The notes beneath the pieces are model-generated. The model saw nothing but the letters and a program-made list of their open reading frames with translations, searched no databases and was not told where the DNA came from. Positions 51,012-63,596 of a stretch of 64,000 nucleotides of DNA are shown piece by piece (the first letter of the stretch is position 1; every line of letters starts with the position of its first letter). Origin of the DNA: Hippophae tibetana (lineage: Eukaryota; Streptophyta; Magnoliopsida; Rosales; Elaeagnaceae); contig CM072808.1 in the NCBI GenBank assembly GCA_037013495.1, positions 5,867,319-5,931,318 of the forward strand, in the 5' to 3' direction. The position numbers were made by a program, and so were the translations under genes.

Positions 51012-54000
51012 GGAGATATTGGTGCCGAACTAGGTTTGTTTATTTATATTTTCAATGAATCTCTCTTATTGAAAAAAATAGGGAGGAGAAAAAGAAAATG
51101 AATGTTGTTCACATTTTCAAAATCAAAAACACATTTGGTAAATATGAGTTACAACTTTCAATGGAGATGACTTTTGACTGGGGTATCGAAAGGAATATTA
51201 TAATATATCAAATTAAAGCTCATATCAAATTAAATAATATGCATTTTTCTCGAAAGGGAAATCATTTTTGTACCCAAATAACATCGTTTACATAACTTAT
51301 TTACTATTTAAAGTTTTTGACGCACCATTTTCATTTTACTTACGTCCGGTTTAATTCAATAGACCTATAAAGGAGATATTGGTGCCGATCTAGGTTTGTT
51401 TTTTTTTATTTTCAATCAATCTCCCTTATTGAAAAAATATTGAGTAGAAAAAAAGAACAGATATGTTGTTCACATTTTAAAAAACAAAAAAACATTTGGT
51501 AAATAAGAGTAACAACTTTCAACGGAGATAACTTTTTACTCGGGTATCGAAACGAATATTTTAATTTATGAAATGGAAGCTCGTATCAAATTACACAATA
51601 TGCATTGTTCACGCAAGAAAAAAGTCGTTTTTGTACCCAAATAACATTGTTTACATCATTTATTTAGTGTTTAAAGTTTTTCAAGCAGCATTTTCATTTT
51701 ACTTACTTCAGGTATAATTCAATAGAGCTATAAAGGAGATATTGGTGCCGAACTACGTTGTTTATTTATATTTTCAATGAATCTCTCTTATTGAAAAAAA
51801 TAGGGTGGAGAAAAAAGAAAATGAATGTTGTTCACATTTTCAAAATCAAAAACACATTTGGTAAATATGAGTTACAACTTTCAATAGAGATAACTTTTGA
51901 CTGGGGTATCGAAAGGAATATTATAATATCTCTAATTAAAGCTCGTATCAAATTAAACAATATGCATTTTCCTCGAAATAAAAATCATTTTTGTACCCAA
52001 ATAACATCGTTTACATCACTTATTTACTATTTAAAGTTTTTGACGCAACATTTTCATTTTACTTACTTCCGGTTTAATTCAATAGAGCTATAAAGGAGAT
52101 ATTGGAGCCGATCTAGGTTTGTTTTTTTATATTTTCAATCAATCTCTCTTATTGAAAAAATATTGAGTAGAAAAAAAGAACGGAGATGTTGTTCACATTT
52201 TGAAAAACAAAAAAACATTTGGTAAATAAGAGTAACAACTTTCAACGGAGATAACGTTTTACTCGGGTATCGAAACGAATTTTATAATTTATTAAATGTA
52301 TGCTCGTATCAAATTACACAATATGCATTGGTCACGCAAGAAAAAAATGGTTTTTGTTCCCAAATAACATCGTTTACATCATTTATTTAGTGTTTAAAGA
52401 ATTTGACGCAGCATTTTCATTTTACTTAATTCAAGTTTAATTCAATAGAGCTATAAAGGAGATATTGGTGCCGCCTAGGTTTGTTTATTTATATTTTCAA
52501 TGAATCTCTCTTATTGAAAAAAAGAGAGAAGAGAAAAAAGAAAATGAATGTTGTGCACATTTTCAAAATCAAAAACTCAATTGGTAAATATGAGTTACAA
52601 CTTTCAACGGAGATAACTTTTGACTGGGGTATCGAAAGGAATATTATATTATATCAAATTAAAGCTCTTATCAAATTAAACAATATGCATTTTCCTCGAA
52701 AGGAAAATCATTTTTGTACCCAAATAACATCGTTTACATCACTTATTTACTGCTTAAAGTTTTTGATGCACCATTTTCATTTTACTTACTTCCGGTTTAA
52801 TTCAAGAGAGCTATAAAGGAGGTATTGGTGCCGACCTAGGTTTGTTTGTTTATATTTTCAATCAATCTCTCTTATTGAAAAAAATAGAGAAAGAAAAAGA
52901 AAATGAATGTTGTTCACATTTTCAAAATCAAAAACACAATTGGTAAATATCAGTTACAACTTTCAACGGAGATAACTTTTGACTGGGGTATCGAAACGAA
53001 TATTATAATATATCAAATTAAAGCTCTTATCAAATTAAACAATATGCATTTTCCTCGAAAGGAAAATGATTTTTGTACCCAAATAACATCGTTTACATCA
53101 CTTATTTACTGTTTAAATCTTTGACGCACCATTTTCATTTTATTTACGTCCGGTTTAATTCAATAGACCTATAAAGGAGATATTGGTGCCGATCTAGGTT
53201 TGTTTTTTTTATATTTTCAATCAATCTCTCTTAGTGAAAAAATATTGAGTAGAAAAAAAGAACGGAGATGTTTTTCACATTTTGAAAAACAAAAAAACAT
53301 TTGGTAAATAAGAGTAACAACTTTCAACGGAGATAACGTTTTACTCGGGTATCGAAACGAATTTTATAATTTATTAAATGGATGCTCGTATCAAATTACA
53401 CAATATGCATTGGTCACGCAAGAAAAAAATCGTTTTTGTACGCAAATAACATCGTTTACATCATTTATTTAGTGTTTAAAGATTTTTACGCAGCATTTTC
53501 ATTTTACTTAATTCAAGTTTAATTCAATAGAGCTATAAAGGAGATATTGGTGCCGACCTAGGTTTGTTTATTTATATTTTCAATGAATCTCTCTTATTGA
53601 AAAAAATAGAGAAGAGAAAAAAGAAAATGAATGTTGTTCACATTTTCAAAATCAAAAACACAATTGGTATATATCAGTTCCAACTTTCAACGGAGATAAC
53701 TTTTGACTGGGGTATCGAAACGAATATTATAATATATCAAATTAAAGCTCTTATCAAATTAAACAATATGCATTTTCCTCGAAAGGGAAATCATTTTTGT
53801 ACCCAAATAACATCGTTTACAAAACTTATTTACTATTTAAAGTTTTTGACGCACCATTTTCATTTTACTTACGTCCGGTTTAATTCAATAGACCTATAAA
53901 GGAGATATTGGTGCCGATCTAGGTTTGTTTTTTTATATTTTCATTCAATCTCCCTTATTGAAAAAATATTGAGTAGAAAAAAAGAACAGAGATGTTGTTC

Positions 54001-54263
54001 ACATTTTAAAAAACAAAAAAACATTTGGTAAATAAGAGTAACAACTTTCAACGGAGATAACTTTTTACTCGGGTATCGAAACAAATATTTTAATTTATGA
54101 AATGGAAGCTCGTATCAAATTACACAATATGCATTGTTCACGCAAGAAAAAAGTCGTTTTTGTACCCAAATAACGTTGTTTACATCATTTATTTAGTGTT
54201 TAAAGTTTTTCACGCAGCATTTTCATTTCACTTACTTCAGGTATAATTCAATAGAGCTATAAA
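51012..54263 (+). repeat. HOR5 unit 4 (9 monomers, 3,252 bp)
   Basis: Order c 51012, B 51372, d 51735, B 52095, a 52458, e 52818, B 53176, b 53540, B 53901. The first ~1.9 kb matches unit 3, including the A-A adjacency and the atagagaaagaaaaag mark at the start of e. After that the order differs. Confidence 0.9.
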
Positions 54264-54986
54264 GGAGATATTGGTGCCGAACTAGGTTTGTTTATTTATA
54301 TTTTCAATGAATCTCTCTTATTGAAAAAAATAGGGAGGAGAAAAAGAAAATGAATGTTGTTCACATTTTCAAAATCAAAAACACATTTGGTAAATATGAG
54401 TTACAACTTTCAATGGAGATGACTTTTGACTGGGGTATCGAAAGGAATATTATAATATATCAAATTAAAGCTCATATCAAATTAAATAATATGCATTTTT
54501 CTCGAAAGGGAAATCATTTTTGTACCCAAATAACATCGTTTACATAACTTATTTACTATTTAAAGTTTTTGACGCACCATTTTCATTTTACTTACGTCCG
54601 GTTTAATTCAATAGACCTATAAAGGAGATATTGGTGCCGATCTAGGTTTGTTTTTTTATATTTTCATTCAATCTCCCTTATTGAAAAAATATTGAGTAGA
54701 AAAAAAGAACAGAGATGTTGTTCACATTTTAAAAAACAAAAAAACATTTGGTAAATAAGAGTAACAACTTTCAACGGAGATAACTTTTTACTCGGGTATC
54801 GAAACGAATATTTTAATTTATGAAATAGAAGCTCGTATCAAATTACACAATATGCATTGTTCACGCAAGAAAAAAGTCGTTTTTCTACCCAAATAACATT
54901 GTTTACATCATTTATTTAGTGTTTAAAGTTTTTCACGCAGCATTTTCATTTCACTTACTTCAGGTATAATTCAATAGAGCTATAAA
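54264..54986 (+). repeat. Bridge dimer between HOR5 and HOR6
   Basis: A c-type A monomer (54264) and a B monomer (54624). The B matches HOR5 B copies on its left (ttttcattcaatctccc). Toward its right end it matches the HOR6 B that precedes each c' (tttcacttacttcagg, ataaaagagatattgg). Confidence 0.82.
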
Positions 54987-57122
54987 AGAGATATTGGTGC
55001 CGAACTAGGTTTGTTTATTTATATTTTCAATGAATCTCTCTTATTGAAAAAAATAGGGAGGAGAAAAAGAAAATGAATGTTGTTCACATTTTCAAAATCA
55101 AAAACACATTTGGTAAATATGAGTTACAACTTTCAATGGAGATGACTTTTAAATGGGGTATCGAAAGGAATATTATAATATATCAAATTAAAGCTCGTAT
55201 CAAATTAAACAATATGCATTTTCCTCGAAAGGGAAATCATTTTTGTACCCAAATAACATCGTTTACAAAACTTATTTACTATTTAAAGTTTTTGACGCAC
55301 CATTTTCATTTTACTTACGTCCGGTTTAATTCAATAGACCTATAAAGGAGATATTGGTGCCGATCTAGGTTTGTTTTTTTATATTTTCAATCAATCTCCC
55401 TTATTGAAAAAATATTGAGTGGAAAAAAAGAACAGAGATGTTGTTCACATTTTAAAAAACAAAAAAACATTTGGTAAATAAGAGTAACAACTTTCAACGG
55501 AGATAACTTTTTACTCGGGTATCGAAACGAATATTTTAATTTATGAAATGGAAGCTCGTATCAAATTACACAATATGCATTGTTCACGCAAGAAAAAAGT
55601 CGTTTTTGTACCCAAATAACATTGTTTACATCATTTATTTAGTGTTTAAAGTTTTATAATTCAATAGAGCTATAAAGGAGATATTGGTGCCGAACTAGGT
55701 TTGTTTATTTATATTTTCAATGAATCTCTCTTATTGAAAAAAATAGGGAGGAGAAAAAGAAAATGAATGTTGTTCACATTTTCAAAATCAAAAACACATT
55801 TGGTAAATATGAGTTACATCTTTCAATAGAGATAACTTTTGACTGCGGTATCAAAACGAATATTATAATATCTCTAATTAAAGCTCGTATCAAATTAAAC
55901 AATATGCATTTTCCTCAAAATAAAAATCATTTTTATACCCAAATAACATCGTTTACATCACTTATTTACTATTTAAAGTTTTTGACGCAACATTTTCATT
56001 TTACTTACTTCCGGTTTAATTCAATAGAGCTATAAAGGAGATATTGGAGCCGATCTAGGTTTGTTTTTTTATATTTTCAATCAATCTCTCTTATTGAAAA
56101 AATATTGAGTAGAAAAAAAGAACGGAGATGTTGTTCACATTTTGAAAAACAAAAAAACATTTGGTAAATAAGAGTAACAACTTTCAACGGAGATAACGGT
56201 TTACTCGGGTATCGAAACAAATTTTATAATTTATTAAATGGATGCTCGTATCAAAGTACACAATATGCATTGGTCACGCAAGAAAAAAATCGTTTTTGTA
56301 CTCAAATAACATCGTTTACATCATTTATTTAGTGTTTAAAGATTTTTACGCAGCATTTTCATTTTACTTAATTCAAGTTTAATTCAATAGTGCTATAAAG
56401 GAGATATTGGTGCCGACCTAGGTTTGTTTATTTATATTTTCAATGAATCTGTCTTATTGAAAAAAATAGAGAAGAGAAAAAAGAAAATGAATGTTGTTCA
56501 CATTTTCAAAATCAAAAACACAATTGTTATATATCACTTACAACTTTCAACGGAGATAACTTTTGACTGGGGTATCGAAACGAATATTATAATATATCAA
56601 ATTAAAGCTCTTATCAAATTAAACAATATGCATTTTCCTCGAAAGGAAAATCATTTTTGTACCCAAATAACATCGTTTACATCACTTATTTACTGTTTAA
56701 ATTTTTGACGCACCATTTTCATTTTACTTACGTCCGGTTTAATTCAATAGACCTATAAAGGAGATATTGGTGCCGATCTAGGTTTGTTTTTTTATATTTT
56801 CAATCAATCTCTCTTAGTGAAAAAATATTGAGTAGAAAAAAAGAACGGAGATGTTGTTCACATTTTGAAAAACAAAAAAACATTTGGTAAATAAGAGTAA
56901 CAACTTTCAACGGAGATATCTCTTTACTCGGGTATCGAAACGAATATTTTAATTTATGAAATGGAAGCTCGTATCAAATTACACAATATGCATTGTTCAC
57001 GCAAGAAAAAAGTCGTTTTTGTACCCAAATAACATTGTTTACATCATTTATTTAGTGTTTAAAGTTTTTCACGCAGCATTTTCATTTCACTTACTTCAGG
57101 TATAATTCAATAGAGCTATAAA
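54987..57122 (+). repeat. HOR6 copy 1, first 6-mer (2,136 bp)
   Basis: Anchors: 54987, 55347, 55677, 56037, 56400 and 56760. The B at 55347 is 330 bp because of the 33-bp deletion. The d' monomer reads gactgcggtatcaaaacg and catttttatacccaa. The f monomer has cacaattgttatatatcac. Confidence 0.93.
55650..55662 (+). other. 33-bp deletion junction, HOR6 copy 1
   Basis: The junction reads gtgtttaaagttttataatt. The block with cacgcagcattttcattt and the start of the next block is missing. The flanking B monomers keep it. Confidence 0.9.
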
Positions 57123-59291
57123 AGAGATATTGGTGCCGAACTAGGTTTGTTTATTTATATTTTCAATGAATCTCTCTTATTGAAAAAAATAGGGAGGAGA
57201 AAAAGAAAATGAATGTTGTTCACATTTTCAAAATCAAAAACACATTTGGTAAATATGAGTTACAACTTTCAATGGAGATGACTTTTAAATGGGGTATCGA
57301 AAGGAATATTATAATATATCAAATTAAAGCTCGTATCAAATTAAACAATATGCATTTTCCTCGAAAGGGAAATCATTTTTGTACCCAAATAACATCGTTT
57401 ACAAAACTTATTTACTATTTAAAGTTTTTGACGCACCATTTTCATTTTACTTACGTCCGGTTTAATTCAATAGACCTATAAAGGAGATATTGGTGCCGAT
57501 CTAGGTTTGTTTTTTTATATTTTCAATCAATCTCCCTTATTGAAAAAATATTGAGTGGAAAAAAAGAACAGAGATGTTGTTCACATTTTAAAAAACAAAA
57601 AAACATTTGGTAAATAAGAGTAACAACTTTCAACGGAGATAACTTTTTACTCGGGTATCGAAACGAATATTTTAATTTATGAAATGGAAGCTCGTATCAA
57701 ATTACACAATATGCATTGTTCACGCAAGAAAAAAGTCGTTTTTGTACCCAAATAACATTGTTTACATCATTTATTTAGTGTTTAAAGTTTTTCAAGCAGC
57801 ATTATGATTTTACTTACTTCAGGTATAATTCAATAGAGCTATAAAGGAGATATTGGTGCCGAACTAGGTTTGTTTATTTATATTTTCAATGAATCTCTCT
57901 TATTGAAAAAAATAGGGAGGAGAAAAAGAAAATGAATGTTGTTCATATTTTCAAAATCAAAAACACATTTGGTAAATATGAGTTACATCTTTCAATAGAG
58001 ATAACTTTTGACTGGGGTATCAAAACGAATATTATAATATCTCTAATTAAAGCTCGTATCAAATTAAACAATATGCATTTTCCTCAAAATAAAAATCATT
58101 TTTGTACCCAAATAACATCGTTTACATCACTTATTTACTATTTAAAGTTTTTGACGCAACATTTTCATTTTACTTACTTCCGGTTTAATTCAATAGAGCT
58201 ATAAAGGAGATATTGGAGCCGATCTAGGTTTGTTTTTTTATATTTTCAATCAATCTCTCTTATTGAAAAAATATTGAGTAGAAAAAAAGAACGGAGATGT
58301 TGTTCACATTTTGAAAAACAAAAAAACATTTGGTAAATAAGAGTAACAACTTTCAACGGAGATAACGGTTTACTCGGGTATCGAAACAAATTTTATAATT
58401 TATTAAATGGATGCTCGTATCAAAGTACACAATATGCATTGGTCACGCAAGAAAAAAATCGTTTTTGTACCCAAATAACATCGTTTACATCATTTATTTA
58501 GTGTTTAAAGATTTTTACGCAGCATTTTCATTTTACTTAATTCAAGTTTAATTCAATAGTGCTATAAAGGAGATATTGGTGCCGACCTAGGTTTGTTTAT
58601 TTATATTTTCAATGAATCTGTCTTATTGAAAAAAATAGAGAAGAGAAAAAAGAAAATGAATGTTGTTCACATTTTCAAAATCAAAAACACAATTGTTATA
58701 TATCACTTACAACTTTCAACGGAGATAACTTTTGACTGGGGTATCGAAACGAATATTATAATATATCAAATTAAAGCTCTTATCAAATTAAACAATATGC
58801 ATTTTCCTCGAGAGGAAAATCATTTTTGTACCCAAATAACATCGTTTACATCACTTATTTACTGTTTAAATTTTTGACGCACCATTTTCATTTTACTTAC
58901 GTCCGGTTTAATTCAATTGACCTATAAAGGAGATATTGGTGCCGATCTAGGTTTGTTTTTTTATATTTTCAATCAATCTCTCTTAGTGAAAAAATATTGA
59001 GTAGAAAAAAAGAACGGAGATGTTGTTCACATTTTGAAAAACAAAAAAACATTTGGTAAATAAGAGTAACAACTTTCAACGGAGATATCTCTTTACTCGG
59101 GTATCGAAACGAATATTTTAATTTATGAAATGGAAGCTCGTATCAAATTACACAATATGCATTGTTCACGCAAGAAAAAAGTCGTTTTTGTACCCAAATA
59201 ACATTGTTTACATCATTTATTTAGTGTTTAAAGTTTTTCACGCAGCATTTTCATTTCACTTACTTCAGGTATAATTCAATAGAGCTATAAA
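57123..59291 (+). repeat. HOR6 copy 1, second 6-mer (2,169 bp)
   Basis: Anchors: 57123, 57483, 57846, 58206, 58569 and 58929. The second monomer is full length and reads caagcagcattatgatttta. The d' monomer reads gactggggtatcaaaacg. The f monomer has cctcgagaggaaaatc, creating a CTCGAG site, and the following boundary reads ttcaattgacc. Confidence 0.93.
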
Positions 59292-61427
59292 AGAGATATT
59301 GGTGCCGAACTAGGTTTGTTTATTTATATTTTCAATGAATCTCTCTTATTGAAAAAAATAGGGAGGAGAAAAAGAAAATGAATGTTGTTCACATTTTCAA
59401 AATCAAAAACACATTTGGTAAATATGAGTTACAACTTTCAATGGAGATGACTTTTAAATGGGGTATCGAAAGGAATATTATAATATATCAAATTAAAGCT
59501 CGTATCAAATTAAACAATATGCATTTTCCTCGAAAGGGAAATCATTTTTGTACCCAAATAACATCGTTTACAAAACTTATTTACTATTTAAAGTTTTTGA
59601 CGCACCATTTTCATTTTACTTACGTCCGGTTTAATTCAATAGACCTATAAAGGAGATATTGGTGCCGATCTAGGTTTGTTTTTTTATATTTTCAATCAAT
59701 CTCCCTTATTGAAAAAATATTGAGTGGAAAAAAAGAACAGAGATGTTGTTCACATTTTAAAAAACAAAAAAACATTTGGTAAATAAGAGTAACAACTTTC
59801 AACGGAGATAACTTTTTACTCGGGTATCGAAACGAATATTTTAATTTATGAAATGGAAGCTCGTATCAAATTACACAATATGCATTGTTCACGCAAGAAA
59901 AAAGTCGTTTTTGTACCCAAATAACATTGTTTACATCATTTATTTAGTGTTTAAAGTTTTATAATTCAATAGAGCTATAAAGGAGATATTGGTGCCGAAC
60001 TAGGTTTGTTTATTTATATTTTCAATGAATCTCTCTTATTGAAAAAAATAGGGAGGAGAAAAAGAAAATGAATGTTGTTCACATTTTCAAAATCAAAAAC
60101 ACATTTGGTAAATATGAGTTACATCTTTCAATAGAGATAACTTTTGACTGCGGTATCAAAACGAATATTATAATATCTCTAATTAAAGCTCGTATCAAAT
60201 TAAACAATATGCATTTTCCTCAAAATAAAAATCATTTTTATACCCAAATAACATCGTTTACATCACTTATTTACTATTTAAAGTTTTTGACGCAACATTT
60301 TCATTTTACTTACTTCCGGTTTAATTCAATAGAGCTATAAAGGAGATATTGGAGCCGATGTAGGTTTGTTTTTTTATATTTTCAATCAATCTCTCTTATT
60401 GAAAAAATATTGAGTAGAAAAAAAGAACGGAGATGTTGTTCACATTTTGAAAAACAAAAAAACATTTGGTAAATAAGAGTAACAACTTTCAACGGAGATA
60501 ACGGTTTACTCGGGTATCGAAACAAATTTTATAATTTATTAAATGGATGCTCGTATCAAAGTACACAATATGCATTGGTCACGCAAGAAAAAAATCGTTT
60601 TTGTACTCAAATAACATCGTTTACATCATTTATTTAGTGTTTAAAGATTTTTACGCAGCATTTTCATTTTACTTAATTCAAGTTTAATTCAATAGTGCTA
60701 TAAAGGAGATATTGGTGCCGACCTAGGTTTGTTTATTTATATTTTCAATGAATCTGTCTTATTGAAAAAAATAGAGAAGAGAAAAAAGAAAATGAATGTT
60801 GTTCACATTTTCAAAATCAAAAACACAATTGTTATATATCACTTACAACTTTCAACGGAGATAACTTTTGACTGGGGTATCGAAACGAATATTATAATAT
60901 ATCAAATTAAAGCTCTTATCAAATTAAACAATATGCATTTTCCTCGAAAGGAAAATCATTTTTGTACCCAAATAACATCGTTTACATCACTTATTTACTG
61001 TTTAAATTTTTGACGCACCATTTTCATTTTACTTACGTCCGGTTTAATTCAATAGACCTATAAAGGAGATATTGGTGCCGATCTAGGTTTGTTTTTTTAT
61101 ATTTTCAATCAATCTCTCTTAGTGAAAAAATATTGAGTAGAAAAAAAGAACGGAGATGTTGTTCACATTTTGAAAAACAAAAAAACATTTGGTAAATAAG
61201 AGTAACAACTTTCAACGGAGATATCTCTTTACTCGGGTATCGAAACGAATATTTTAATTTATGAAATGGAAGCTCGTATCAAATTACACAATATGCATTG
61301 TTCACGCAAGAAAAAAGTCGTTTTTGTACCCAAATAACATTGTTTACATCATTTATTTAGTGTTTAAAGTTTTTCACGCAGCATTTTCATTTCACTTACT
61401 TCAGGTATAATTCAATAGAGCTATAAA
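59292..61427 (+). repeat. HOR6 copy 2, first 6-mer (2,136 bp)
   Basis: Anchors: 59292, 59652, 59982, 60342, 60705 and 61065. It repeats the 33-bp deletion and the gactgcggtatcaaaacg and catttttatacccaa variants of 54,987-57,122. A private change is gccgatgtagg near 60,355. Confidence 0.93.
59955..59967 (+). other. 33-bp deletion junction, HOR6 copy 2
   Basis: Same junction as at 55,655, exactly 4,305 bp later. Confidence 0.9.
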
Positions 61428-63596
61428 AGAGATATTGGTGCCGAACTAGGTTTGTTTATTTATATTTTCAATGAATCTCTCTTATTGAAAAAAATAGGGA
61501 GGAGAAAAAGAAAATGAATGTTGTTCACATTTTCAAAATCAAAAACACATTTGGTAAATATGAGTTACAACTTTCAATGGAGATGACTTTTAAATGGGGT
61601 ATCGAAAGGAATATTATAATATATCAAATTAAAGCTCGTATCAAATTAAACAATATGCATTTTCCTCGAAAGGGAAATCATTTTTGTACCCAAATAACAT
61701 CGTTTACAAAACTTATTTACTATTTAAAGTTTTTGACGCACCATTTTCATTTTACTTACGTCCGGTTTAATTCAATAGACCTATAAAGGAGATATTGGTG
61801 CCGATCTAGGTTTGTTTTTTTATATTTTCAATCAATCTCCCTTATTGAAAAAATATTGAGTGGAAAAAAAGAACAGAGATGTTGTTCACATTTTAAAAAA
61901 CAAAAAAACATTTGGTAAATAAGAGTAACAACTTTCAACGGAGATAACTTTTTACTCGGGTATCGAAACGAATATTTTAATTTATGAAATGGAAGCTCGT
62001 ATCAAATTACACAATATGCATTGTTCACGCAAGAAAAAAGTCGTTTTTGTACCCAAATAACATTGTTTACATCATTTATTTAGTGTTTAAAGTTTTTCAA
62101 GCAGCATTATGATTTTACTTACTTCAGGTATAATTCAATAGAGCTATAAAGGAGATATTGGTGCCGAACTAGGTTTGTTTATTTATATTTTCAATGAATC
62201 TCTCTTATTGAAAAAAATAGGGAGGAGAAAAAGAAAATGAATGTTGTTCACATTTTCAAAATCAAAAACACATTTGGTAAATATGAGTTACATCTTTCAA
62301 TAGAGATAACTTTTGACTGGGGTATCAAAACGAATATTATAATATCTCTAATTAAAGCTCGTATCAAATTAAACAATATGCATTTTCCTCAAAATAAAAA
62401 TCATTTTTGTACCCAAATAACATCGTTTACATCACTTATTTACTATTTAAAGTTTTTGACGCAACATTTTCATTTTACTTACTTCCGGTTTAATTCAATA
62501 GAGCTATAAAGGAGATATTGGAGCCGATCTAGGTTTGTTTTTTTATATTTTCAATCAATCTCTCTTATTGAAAAAATATTGAGTAGAAAAAAAGAACGGA
62601 GATGTTGTTCACATTTTGAAAAACAAAAAAACATTTGGTAAATAAGAGTAACAACTTTCAACGGAGATAACGGTTTACTCGGGTATCGAAACAAATTTTA
62701 TAATTTATTAAATGGATGCTCGTATCAAAGTACACAATATGCATTGGTCACGCAAGAAAAAAATCGTTTTTGTACCCAAATAACATCGTTTACATCATTT
62801 ATTTAGTGTTTAAAGATTTTTACGCAGCATTTTCATTTTACTTAATTCAAGTTTAATTCAATAGTGCTATAAAGGAGATATTGGTGCCGACCTAGGTTTG
62901 TTTATTTATATTTTCAATGAATCTGTCTTATTGAAAAAAATAGAGAAGAGAAAAAAGAAAATGAATGTTGTTCACATTTTCAAAATCAAAAACACAATTG
63001 TTATATATCACTTACAACTTTCAACGGAGATAACTTTTGACTGGGGTATCGAAACGAATATTATAATATATCAAATTAAAGCTCTTATCAAATTAAACAA
63101 TATGCATTTTCCTCGAGAGGAAAATCATTTTTGTACCCAAATAACATCGTTTACATCACTTATTTACTGTTTAAATTTTTGACGCACCATTTTCATTTTA
63201 CTTACGTCCGGTTTAATTCAATTGACCTATAAAGGAGATATTGGTGCCGATCTAGGTTTGTTTTTTTATATTTTCAATCAATCTCTCTTAGTGAAAAAAT
63301 ATTGAGTAGAAAAAAAGAACGGAGATGTTGTTCACATTTTGAAAAACAAAAAAACATTTGGTAAATAAGAGTAACAACTTTCAACGGAGATATCTCTTTA
63401 CTCGGGTATCGAAACGAATATTTTAATTTATGAAATGGAAGCTCGTATCAAATTACACAATATGCATTGTTCACGCAAGAAAAAAGTCGTTTTTGTACCC
63501 AAATAACATTGTTTACATCATTTATTTAGTGTTTAAAGTTTTTCACGCAGCATTTTCATTTCACTTACTTCAGGTATAATTCAATAGAGCTATAAA
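61428..63596 (+). repeat. HOR6 copy 2, second 6-mer (2,169 bp)
   Basis: Anchors: 61428, 61788, 62151, 62511, 62874 and 63234. It repeats cattatgatttta, cctcgagaggaaaatc and ttcaattgacc of 57,123-59,291. Confidence 0.93.
62961..63182 (+). other. Open frame of an A-type monomer, not called as a gene (representative)
   Basis: From the ATG in gaaaatgaatgttgttcac the frame gives about 73 residues, beginning MNVVHIFKIKN, rich in Ile, Lys and Asn; an upstream ATG at 62,898 extends it to 94. The same frame is seen in dozens of A monomers and runs 60-135 codons depending on where the first stop falls. I see no signal peptide, domain or membrane segment. Frame-breaking stops in many sister copies argue that it is incidental. 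Confidence 0.3.

Larger units (their letters stand above)
39443..54986 (+). repeat. HOR5: mosaic of 15-, 8-, 9- and 9-monomer units
   Basis: Equivalent c-type A monomers start at 39443, 44863, 47758, 51012 and 54264, giving unit lengths of 5,420, 2,895, 3,254 and 3,252 bp. The c type is marked by ttcaatggagatgac (aac in the first copy) and atcgaaaggaat. Units share blocks of 1.4-1.9 kb but differ in order and number of monomers. B monomers here often read gaacagagatg and tattttaattta. Confidence 0.9.
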
